Notes under the pieces: model-generated
What the model saw: only the letters and a program-made list of their open reading frames with translations
Told to the model about the DNA's origin: nothing
The model's database searches: none
In this document: positions 46,701 to 58,700 of the stretch, one piece after another
Layout of the letters: every line of letters starts with the position of its first letter
Numbering within the stretch: position 1 is the first letter of the stretch
Translations under genes and position numbers: made by a program
Assembly (NCBI RefSeq): GCF_000276665.1
Contig: NW_004955481.1
Span: forward strand, 1,639,296 to 1,703,295
DNA length: 64,000 nucleotides
From: Chinchilla lanigera
Taxonomy: Eukaryota; Chordata; Mammalia; Rodentia; Chinchillidae
Direction of reading: 5' to 3'

Positions 46701-49700
46701 GAGCAACTATTGGGAAAACACAAACAGGAGCTAGTTTGAGCAAGCGGAGATGAAGAATTCAGTGTCAGACCTGTTGATTCGAGGTGCTTCTCAGGCATCC
46801 AAGTGGAGCTGGCACATAGTAGAATCTATTCATTTCTTTGATGAAGAAACTGAGGCCAGAGTGGGTATTGTGCTGAGCTGCACCACACAGCTAGTGTCAG
46901 AGCTGGCATGAGAGGCCAGGCCTGTAGGAGAGAGAGCAAGGCAGATGGATTCTGTTCTCCGGTTCTTCTGAGTAGTCCCTATTCTCTGACCACAGGGTGC
47001 CCCCGTGGGTGGCCACATCCTCAGTTACCTTCTGGAGAAGTCCCGAGTGGTACACCAGAATCACGGGGAGCGGAACTTCCACATATTCTACCAGCTGCTG
47101 GAGGGGGGTGAGGAGGAGACGCTGCGCAGGCTGGGCTTGGAGCGGAACCCCCAGAGCTACCTATACCTAGTAAAGGTGAGTGGCTGGCAGACAACACAGG
47201 TGCCACCCAGGCGACACAGTGCCAGAACTGGCAACCCAGCTATGCCCTTTCTCTAGGGCCAGTGTGCCAAAGTCTCCTCCATCAATGACAAGAATGACTG
47301 GAAGGTTGTGAGGAAGGCACTGACAGTCATTGACTTCACAGAGGATGAAGTAGAGGTGAGGGCTTTTCTGGGGACCCTCCCTCTCTTCCTGTCACACCCC
47401 AAGATCACCTAGTTTTACTACTTTTTGGCAGTCCTGGGAATTGAAGCCGAGGCCTTCTCACTGACCTGTATCCCAGCCTTTTTTATTTTTTATTTTGAGA
47501 CAAGGTCTTACTAATACTGAATTACCCAGGCTGATCTTGAACTTATGATCCTCCTGCCTCAGCCTGCCAGAGTATGGGAATATAGGCATGCGCCACTGTG
47601 TCTGGCTGCCTTTTACTTTTCAAACCCATTTCTACCTCGAGCCTCCTTCCCCTCCTAAACATGTTTCCACCTATTCCCTGCTCTATCGACCACCTGCTAG
47701 TTGCCCTCGGGGGGTTCCCTCCACCACCCTGGAACCACTGCCTGCTCTCTGGCTGCTTCCCCAGGAGCTGCTGAGCATTGTGGCCAGTGTCCTGCATCTG
47801 GGCAACATCCACTTCGCTGCTGACGAGGAGAGCAATGCCCAGGTCACCACTGAGAACCAGCTTAAGTATCTGACCAGGGTGAGTGCAGAAGGCAAGCGGG
47901 GGGCATCTGGGGCAAGAGCGAAGCCACCCTTACCACCCCCTTCCCCACTCCTGGCAGCTCCTCGGCGTAGAAGGCTCAACTTTGAGGGAAGCCCTGACAC
48001 ACAGGAAGATCATCGCCAAGGGAGAAGAGGTGAGGCTAAAGCTTTGCCACAGGGCAGAGAGGTTCAGGAAGTCCAGGTGACTCCCACTGCCATCAGCCCC
48101 CCTTCCCGGGTCTGCTCGGTAGTCCTCTCAGCAGTGCCAGAGGGACATAAGACAAATGGCTCAGGGAGACACAGTGACCTGACCAAGGTCACACAGGAAG
48201 AGAGTGACAGACTCCCACCTCCAGGAATGAGACATCTTATTCCATGCCACCTTCTCTGGCGTGGCCACTCTGTCCTCTGCTGGTGAACCAGCACCACCAA
48301 CACTGTCCAACCCCCGGGGCTCACTGTAGCTCAGAAAAGGAGCGTGGTCATAGCATGCTGGTCTTCTACCTGAGTCCAAAGGGGCGGTGGGGTGGAAGAG
48401 TCCTGTAGCACACATCTCTTTGTCTAACTATGTGACAGCTCTTGAGCCCACTGAACCTGGAACAGGCGGCATATGCGCGGGATGCTCTTGCTAAAGCTGT
48501 GTACAGCCGCACTTTTACCTGGTTGGTTGAGAAGATCAACAGGTCGCTGGCTTCCAAGGTGAGCACTTGGTCCATGCTGCTTCCGCAGCTGGCAGGGAGG
48601 GTGGTCAGAGAGACCTGGGTCTGGGAGCTGGGGTCACAGGCCTTGGGACCCATGCCCTTGGTTAAACAACTGGTCCTAGGACGCTGAGAGCCCCAGCTGG
48701 CGGAGCACCACAGTTCTTGGGCTCCTCGACATTTATGGCTTCGAGGTGTTTCAGCATAACAGGTCAGTGCCTCCATTACCCCTTGTCAGCCTCTCCTCCA
48801 TTCTTTCTGTCCCAGTCCCTCTCCCTGTCCTCATCCCTGTCATTCCTGCCTGATGACTCCCCTAGCCAGCCTGGCCCCTCTTCTGTGTCTCTTAACTCAG
48901 ATGCCCAGGGCCCTGGCCCTGTCCTTTTCCCCACCCCCAGACTTTCCCCCTGGTGCTATTGGAGGTCCTTCTGTTTGCTTGCAGCTTTGAGCAGTTTTGC
49001 ATCAACTACTGCAACGAGAAACTGCAGCAACTCTTCATTGAGTTGACACTCAAATCAGAGCAAGAGGAGTACGAGGCAGAGGGCATTGCGGTGCGTGTGA
49101 GCTAGGAGTGCCCTGTGCACAGCGGGAAGCCAGGCATAGGGGCTCCCCGGAGAGGGTGCCAGATGCCGCAGTGATGCCCTCCTCCTCTTTCCCTGCAGTG
49201 GGAGCCTGTCCAGTATTTCAACAACAAGATCATCTGCGACTTGGTGGAGGAGAAATTCAAGGGCATCATCTCCATCTTGGTGAGTCCTCTGCTCTTCTAG
49301 GCTTTATTTTGCCCCTGGCTAGGGGACCATCCCTCCCCTGCCCATCTCTCTGCAGGCCACTGCGTAGCAGGTGGGGGTGTGGGGCTGGCAGGGTGGGGCT
49401 GCCCAGTCTGAAAGCTTCCTATGGGGCTCCCTGTGCTCTTTCCCCTTTTACCTGTGTCTGTGCCTCCCCTCATGTGCCTCAGAAGCTTCTTTGCTCTCCA
49501 GCTTCTCCCCAAACACATCCCTCACCCTGTGCCCTGCCACCCAGGATGAGGAATGCCTACGCCCTGGGGAGGCCACAGACCTGACCTTCCTGGAGAAGCT
49601 GGAGGACACCGTCAAGCACCATCCACACTTCCTGACGTGAGTGGGGATGCTGGGCTGCTGGTGCGAGAGCTCATTTAGGCCAGAGCCTGTGGAAGGTTGG

Positions 49701-52700
49701 GCTCTGTCTACAAAGGTAAACATAGCCACATGGCCGGGGGTGTAGCTCAAGGGTAGAGCACATGCCTACCATACACAAGGCTCTAGGTTCAATTCCCAGC
49801 CCCAAAACAACAAAAAAAAGAACCACAGCAGGCATGGTGGCATACACCTATAATCCCAGCACTTGGGAGGCTAAGGAAGGAGGATTGTTGCGAGTAGACC
49901 ATCCTGGGCTACAAAGTAAGCTCAAGGTCAGCCTGAACGGCATAGTGAGACCCTGTCTCAAAAAGACAAAAAAAAAACAACCACAGGAGATCTCTAGGGA
50001 AGTACTAAGTTGGGGACAGTTGCACTAACTGCTGGTCCTCAGCATGGCTTCCTCCCTATTCCTTGAGGTTGGAACTTGCTAAGTTTTTTTTTCTTCCTTA
50101 CTTGGAAACTGCTTTTTATTTAAGGAATCTCCACAGTGGGGAGGGGTGGGAATAGAAACCAGCACCTTTGTCCCAACTAGTCCTGTATACTTTGTGTGTA
50201 TCATCTTTTAACCCGCAGCCACCCTTTTTGTGGCACTGGGGATTGAACCTGGCCGCTTCACACTGAGCTACACCCACTGGCCCTTTTTATTTTTTATTTT
50301 GAGACAGGGTCTTGCTAAATCACTAAGTTGCTCGAACTTACGATCCTCTTACCTCAGCCTCCCAGAGTGCTGGAATTATAGGCATACACCATCATGCCTG
50401 GCCCCAGAGCCACCCTCTAAGGAGCTGTTCTTGATGTTTTCCCCACCTTCTGAGACTCAGAAAAGTGAAGTTACTTGCCCAAAATTATCAACATCTAGAT
50501 TGCAGAGCTGGGACTCCGTCCCAGGATTGTCAAATGCCAAAGCCCTGAGCGTTGTTTGCTTAATAATATATTTAAAAACTTGTTTCTGATTATAAAAATA
50601 ATATTGCTCATTAAAGAAAAGTTGGAATGTGAGCAAAAGCCTCTTACAACCCTGTCACCGAGAGGTCATCCTTGTTAACAATTCCAGGCATTTCCTTCCT
50701 GCCTTTTTCTATACGTTTTTTTTCCTAGTTGAGCATTTATTGTCATAAGGCTCAGAGTAAAGTTATATCCTGAGCATTTTCCTGCATAACTTATTCATCT
50801 ACTTTAAGCATGTTTATAGTGTTTAGCCCATTGGTACTTTTTAAAGTACAATGGGCTACTTTTAAAGTACACTTTTTAAAGTACCAATGGGCTAAACACT
50901 ATAAACATGCTTAAAGTAGATGAATAAGTTATTTGACATTTCTTGCAATGGGCATAACCCACAGACACTCACAGCTCTCGCCCAGCCTCTGGGGACCCCT
51001 GGCCAGTGCCCGCTCTAGGTTTCTGCTAGAATAACAAGACTAGAAAGAAAGAGAAGAAAAGCAATAACAAGATTGACGCAGATGTCTTTGTGCCTTAAAT
51101 CTTTGCCTGTGTCTCTAGTTAGTTGCTTGGAATAGTTTTGGTTTTTTTTTGTTGTTGTTGTAGTTGTTGATTGTTTATTTTGTAGTGCTAGAGATTGAAT
51201 GCAGGGCCTCCCACATAATAGACAAGTATTCTGCCACTGAGCTACATGCCCAGCCCTGGAATAACTCTTAAAAGTATCAAATAGGCTGGGTGTGGTGGCG
51301 CACACCAGTAATCCCAGCACTCAGGAGGCTGAGGCAGGAGGATTCATGTGAGTTCAAAACCAGCCTGGGCTACAAAGTGAGCTCAAGGCCAGCCTGAACT
51401 GCATAGCAAGACCCTGTCTCAAAAAAAAAAAAAAAAAAAAAAGTACCAATGGGCTAAACACTATAAACATGCTTAAAGATTAAGTAATCTGTTGGGGTAG
51501 ATTCCATTCGGCAAATGTAGTAGACAGCTCAGTCTCAGCAGAGTCACGAGCTGTCATGTAGCAGTGAGAGTGGCCCTGACCAGGTGTGCCTGGTAGTCTG
51601 GAGGCATAATAGGTCCAAGTCCTAGATCCTAGCACCGTGTGACCCTGAGCAAGGCCATCCACTTTTCTGAGCCTCAGTGATCTCCGTGCAAGGGGACTGA
51701 TGGCCCTGCCCTGTCTGCCACATGACACTTGGGGAAGCCTAGGCTATGCCTGCCCCTTACTGGTTGGCTGGCTCCTGCTCTCGAGGTCTCCTCAGCAAGC
51801 AGGGGTATGGCTCAGGTCAGCAATCTGTAGCTTTCTGTGCTTGTCACCCCCAGACACAAACTGGCTGACCAGCGGACCAGGAAATCTCTGGGCCGTGGGG
51901 AATTTCGTCTTCTGCACTATGCTGGGGAGGTGACTTACAATGTGACGGGTGAGGATCCTGAGGTTGGGTCCCAATCGGGGGAGGGAGAGAGTTTTCCCTC
52001 ACCTCACCTCTCATCTGCTCTCCCCCTCAGGCTTTCTGGATAAGAACAACGACCTTCTCTTCCGAAACCTGAAGGAGGTGAGGATGCTGGGGAGGGTGGG
52101 GCAGTAGGGAGCACCTGTCTGTATGCATCTCTGCTCAGGACTCTAACTCACTGCCATCCTCTCCCCTGCATTCCCCTACAGACCATGTGCAGCTCGAAGA
52201 ATCCCATCATGAGCCAGTGCTTCGACCGAAGTGAGCTCAGTGACAAGAAGCGGCCCGAGACGGTGCGGAGGCTGTGGGATCGGGTGGGGGTGGGGCGTGT
52301 CTGAGCGAGGACAAGCAGCTGTGTGGGCCTGGGAGTTGGCGGTGTGAGGTGAGCATGTGCATTTGTTGGTGCCTGTGTGCACATCTGTGTGTGTCTGTAG
52401 GAAGCTGCCTGCCAGGAGCGTCTTCGTCTTCCAAGTATACACCTGTGTGTCTGCTGGTCACTTAAGCATGAGGGCCCACGTATGTGTCCCCGTGGCCGTG
52501 GGGGCGTCTGTGTGTATACCCTGTCTGGTGAGTGCTTGTGTGTGTTCACCTATTCAACAGACGTTTGTAGCAGACTTTGCTAAGCACTGAGGAATCAGAA
52601 GTGAGTAGGTATAGATGGGGCTGTAGCTCAGTGGTAGAGCACTTACTGAGCATGTGTGAGGCCCTGGGTTCAGTCCCCAGCGCCTCAAGAAAAACAAGTG

Positions 52701-55700
52701 CTCTCACAGGAATGTGCACTGGGTGCTTGGGAAACAGAAGAGGGGATAGCAAACTGCCTGAGGCGGGGGCGGGGCTGCAGAAGGCTCCCTGGAAGATGGA
52801 GCGCTTGAGATAACTCGCACGAGTAAGTGCTTTTTGGTCAGACGGTCCTGTGAGGGCACTACAGGCTGCAAGGGGGCCCAGTGCAGATGCAGAGACCGGA
52901 AAAGTTCAGGAGGCTGGCAGAGAGCCAAGTCATAACAGAGGGGCTGGGAAAGGGAGGTGTGGCCAGCAGTGCCAGCTGCAGGGAGAGCGCCTGGGAGCTG
53001 AGGGCAGAGGTGTAACTGATGGACGTGGTAAGAGGAGGGTCAGGGCAGCCCCAGGTTCCAGGGGAGGTCAGGAGGGAAGCAGAAGCCAGAGTGCCACGGC
53101 TGAGACATGCTTGTTGGAAGGGCACAGAGGCATGGTTACTACCCACCCCAGAACCCTCTCTGCCTCTGCTGGTTTCCGCCACACCCTCAACCCGCGCCTC
53201 CTGCTTGCCTCAGTGTCTCCTTGCTCAGGACACCTGCGCACCCTGTCCTACGCAGGCCACTCCAGGAAGCCCACAGATTCGGGTGTCCAGTGATGTCCCC
53301 TAAGTGGGCCTTTGGTTGCGAGCCCCTCAGGCTTCCTCCTTTTCCATGCCTAACTCAGGACAGAGGTCTGCCTCTGCCCAGTCCTCCAGACCAGTAACGT
53401 AGGCACCATCCTGGATCTTCACTGTCCCTATCCAGCTGCTTGCCGGACTTTGCTTGTCTGTTACCTGAGTATTTCTCACCTCCTTTTCCTCCACCCCTTC
53501 CCGTAACCGTTTCTCTAGGTCAGGCCTTGCTAACTCTGCTCTGAGCTGCCAGCCTGCCTGCTTCCGAGTTTCCAGTCTGTCCCACCTGACCCATCAGCCA
53601 CACATCTTTTTTTTTGTACCGGGAATCAAACTCAGGACCTTGCACTTGCCAGGCAGGTGCTGTGCCGCTGAGCCGTATCCCCAGCCCAACCACGCGTCTT
53701 CTATAGAGATGTTTAAAAGTGCAGTTCTCTTTGTATCACTCACTCACTCTACTTTTTTTTTTTTTGGTCTTTTTTTAAGACAGGATCTTGCTAGTTCAGG
53801 CTGGCCTTGAGCTCACTTTGTAGCCCAGGCTGGCCTCAAACTCACAGGGATCCTCCTGCCTNNNNNNNNNNNNNNNNNNNNNNNNNNNNNNNNNNNNNNN
53901 NNNNNNNNNNNNNNNNNNNNNNNNNNNNNNNNNNNNNNNNNNNNNNNNNNNNNNNNNNNNNNNNNNNNNNNNNNNNNNNNNNNNNNNNNNNNNNNNNNNN
54001 NNNNNNNNNNNNNNNNNNNNNNNNNNNNNNNNNNNNNNNNNNNNNNNNNNNNNNNNNNNNNNNNNNNNNNNNNNNNNNNNNNNNNNNNNNNNNNNNNNNN
54101 NNNNNNNNNNNNNNNNNNNNNNNNNNNNNNNNNNNNNNNNNNNNNNNNNNNNNNNNNNNNNNNNNNNNNNNNNNNNNNNNNNNNNNNNNNNNNNNNNNNN
54201 NNNNNNNNNNNNNNNNNNNNNTTTTTTTTTTTTTTTCTCTATTCCTCAGACTTTAGAATTTCTATTGGTCTCTCTTCAAATTCACTGCCCCTCCCCATCC
54301 TCTTCTTTTTCTTTTGCTGCACTGGGGATTGAATCATGGATGGCATGCATGCTAGGAAAGTGCTCTGCCTCTGAGCCACATCTCCAGACCATTTCCTACC
54401 ATACAAATATGTTGTTAAACTTATCTAGTGACAGTTTTATTTCATTATTTTGTGTTTCTCAGCTCATGAATTTCTATTTTGTTCTTACAATCTTCATTTC
54501 TCGGCTGACGCTTCCTAGTTTTTCATTCTTTAGGACTATATTTTGGGGGTGGATGTAGCTCAGTGGTAGCATACTTTCCTTCCCAGTGCTGGGATTACAG
54601 ACATGCCCCACCACCCCCTGCTCCCTCACTCTAAATTCTTTATTGGTTCGCTAGTTCCCTCAGGGTAAAATCCATTCTCCCCAATGTGATCTCCTATAGT
54701 ACTGTCTCTGCCTGCTTTTCAAAGCCCTCTCCCTTTTTTTTTTCTTGTACTAGGGATTGAATTTAGGGGTGCTGAGCTACAGTCCCCAGCCCTTTTTATT
54801 TTTTGAGACAAAGTCTTGCTATGTAGCCCAAACTGGCCTTGAACTTGCAATCCTCCTGCCTCAGCCTCCTGAATAGCTGGGACTACAGGGATATGCCACC
54901 ACTTCTGGCTTCACACCTCATATTTTTACTCAGCCCTTGAATTCTTGCCTGCACATAGCTCTCTATGTCAAGCCTTTGCACAGGCTGTCCCTCCGCATGG
55001 ACTCCCTTTCTCCTTTCTTCCTTCCATCCATCTCCTGCTTATCCTTTAAGACTCATTTTAGGGTCACTCTGAAAGCTCTTTCCAGATACCCTTTACCCCA
55101 ATTGTCCCTTGTTGGTGCTCCCAGAGCACCCAGGGATACACCTCCCACCTTTTTTTTTTGAGACAGGGTTTGCCTTTATAGTAGAGGCTGGCCTCGAACT
55201 CGATAGCCTTCCTCCTGAGTCAGCTAATCCCTCTTATTAATAGGAACAAAAGAGATTGCAAATCTTTGCTAAGGAATCTGCTTCTTCCATAACCTTGAGA
55301 TCCTTGAAGGCCCTGCAGAGCAATGTACAGAGATCGTGATTAGATCTAGTGTCTTACCTTTCTTATTGCTGAGAAAAAATACCTGACACCCAAAGTTATT
55401 AGCTCACATTTTGTAGAGGTTTCAGTCCATAATCAGCTGGCCCCAAGGCAGGGTGGCGTGGCAGAAGGGCAACAGCTCGTGGCAGCGGAAGACAGCAGAA
55501 GCAACAACAGCAAAGGGGAGGAGCGAGCCTCTTTTCCTCCCTTATATTGTGTGCAAGCTGCCCACTCACTAGGGCAGTCCCAGTCCCAACACTAGACAGC
55601 AAACCGGTCACAAAGGAGATTCAGCCACCTCTGAAAAACCCGCCCCCCATGACCACATTAGTCTTTGGGGGAACAGTCAAACACAAACCATAACATCTAG

Positions 55701-58700
55701 CAGCGTAGCCCCAAAATTCTAGAAGAAAGAGGGTTACTAAAAAGAGATAGTGGGTGGAAGTTTCTAGGGGAGCTGGGCAGGATTTTTAGGATAAAGTGAG
55801 CTTCCTAAGCTGGAGTCTCTAGCTCAGCCAGAGGGACATAGGCCCCTCCTGTATTGTGGCGGGAGTGGGAGGGTAAGGGCCAAGCTGAGGGGGCCACTGC
55901 AGAGGACAACACCTCTGTGGGATGGTGCACCGCAGGGGTCAGGCCAGCTCCAGCCAAACTTCCATTCCTTCCTGGTACCGGAGAAAAACTAAAACAAAAA
56001 AAAAAACAAAAAAAAAAAAACTTCCATTCTTCCTTGACTTGCTAGGTCGCCACCCAGTTCAAGATGAGCCTCCTGCAGCTGGTAGAGATCCTGAAATCTA
56101 AGGAGCCCGCCTACGTCCGCTGCATCAAGCCTAACGACGCCAAACAGCCAGGTAAGGCCTCACCCACGCCACAGGGATGGGGCTGAGCCACCTGTCACTG
56201 AGAGCCTGCCGACCGCCCTGTTACCCTTCTCGCAGGCCGCTTTGATGAGGTGCTGATCCGGCACCAGGTGAAGTACCTGGGGCTGATGGAGAACCTGCGT
56301 GTGCGCAGGGCCGGCTTCGCCTATCGCCGAAAATACGAGGCTTTCCTACAAAGGTGGGGTGACCTGCCAGCAGCCAGCGGAGGGGAGAGACTTGGGCGCG
56401 ACCTGAGGCCCCTGAGGGAGGACAGGCATTCACAGCCCCGTGCAGGAGATCACACCAAGTCTGAGCTGCTTTGGGACCCACACCAGGGACTCCTTCCCCC
56501 TGCAAGCCTAATGTCAGCCTTGAGAGAGGACCCTGGGCTTCCGCCTGCCTGCCACCAGAGACAGATGACAGCAAACCCGAGAGGCGGGCAGAGTTTCTTA
56601 GAAACTCAGAGGATATCGCATTTTGGTGGCTATTACAAGTTGGGGGGCTGGGGAGTCACTCGGTATAAATTCCATCTCTGTCACTTTCTGTCCCTTGGCC
56701 TCAGGCAGATGGAAATACTTAGAGATCTTTGTCTTTAAAATGAGACACCCTGCCGGGCATGGTGGCACATGCCTGTAATCCCAGCACTTGGAAGACTGAG
56801 GCAGGAGGATCCCTGTGAGTTCCAGGCCACTGTGGGCTACATAGTGAGTTCAAGGCCAGCCTGAACTGCACAGTAAGAGTTTGTCTCCCTGTCTCAAAAT
56901 AGATAAAATAGGACCCTGCAGGCCTTCTTTGAGTTGTGAACAAGTCAGAGCACCCAGAAGGTGCCTAGGGCAAGCTGATGGGGGTCTCTGGGGAAGGACA
57001 TCGGCTGGGGTATGGCTAGATGCCTCCCTTCTCTTCTGACTGGTCCCCAGGTACAAGTCACTATGCCCAGAGACATGGCCCACATGGGCAGGACGGCCCC
57101 AAGATGGAGTGGCTGTGCTGGTCAGGCACCTTGGCTACAAGCCGGAAGAGTACAAGATGGGCAGGTGAGGTGTCTGTGCCTGGTGTCTGTGGGACTCAGC
57201 CAATGACAGCAAGGCTCTGAGCACTGCTCCCTTCCCAGGACCAAGATCTTCATCCGCTTCCCCAAGACCCTGTTTGCCACAGAGGACGCCCTGGAGGTCC
57301 GGCGGCAGAGCCTGGGTGAGGAGGAGACCCCCCACTTGCAGTCCCACTGGGCTCCATGCGGGGAGCAGGAAAGAAGTCATCAGTTTGGGTTCCTTCTCCG
57401 GGAATTCTGCCCACCCCCGTGGCTCTTCCTCTTCCTTCCCAGCTCAAGTCCAGGGCCTGCAGTCCGGCCTGGCCTCGGGGCACAAACCCCTGTGCATAAG
57501 GCTGGGCATGGTGGCACATGCCTGTAATCCTAGCACTTGGGAGGCTGAAGCAGGGGGATCACTGAGTTTGAGGCCAGCTTGAACTATATCATGAGACCTT
57601 GACTCAAAACAACAAAAAACCCACGCACCTTCCCCATCCATTTGCTCTCCTTCATTTACTCTCCCTTGACTCATTTGTCCTCATACAGTAGCTGGTGCAG
57701 CCACTCCCTCACTCGTCGTGTTCACTGGGCTCTGACGGTGCCAGGCTACCAGCTGGTGGCCCTGAGCAGAGCAGCCAATTGATTCTTTCCCCACCACAGC
57801 CACGAAGATCCAGGCTGCCTGGAGGGGCTTTCACTGGCGGCAGAAATTCCTCCGGGTGAAGCGATCAGGTTTGGGGGCTCTGGGCTCCGGGATGTTTGGA
57901 GGGGCAGCGTCTGGGGCTAGAGGAGGCCACTGCGGTGAGGAGATGGAAGTCAGCCGTTTGTGGTCTCCACAGCCATCTGCATCCAGTCATGGTGGCGTGG
58001 AACACTGGGCAGGAGGAAGGCGGCCAAGAGGAAGTGGGCGGCACAGACCATCCGGCGGTGAGCGTGGGATGCCAGGAGGGGCTGCGCAGCAAGGTGTGTA
58101 GGGGGGTCCATTGCCAGGTCCTCACCTTATCTGGCATCCCATTCCAGGTTTATCCATGGCTTCATCCTGCGCCACGCGCCTCGCTGCCCTGAGAACGCCT
58201 TCTTCCTAGACCACGTGCGCACCTCTTTTCTGCTTAATCTTCGGCGGCAGCTGCCCCTGAATGTCCTGGACACCTCCTGGCCCACACCCCCACCTGCCCT
58301 GCGTGAGGTCTGTGCGCCCTCCCTGCCGGGTCAGCCATCAGAGGGCTCTTAGCAGAGGGGAAGTGGAGCTGGGCCATGAAGAATGAGTTCTTTAGAGGGA
58401 AGTGGACTAGAAAGGCTGTCTGGATGGAGAAGAAGTGGCAGGCATGTGTTGGAGGTGATGGACACCAGGTTAGGTAGGTCCTCTGACCTTGCTTTCCCTT
58501 CCCAGGCCTCAGAGCTTCTGCGAGAGCTATGTATGAAGAACATGGTGTGGAAATACTGCCGGAGCATCAGCCCTGAGTGGAAGCAGCAGGTATCGGGGCA
58601 GACGGAAGCAAAGACTAGGCAGCGGGGTCTGGAGCAGTGGCCACCACGTGACTGTTGCTGGGCTCTGGAAGCATTTTACCCTGCATCCTCAAATGGATCC

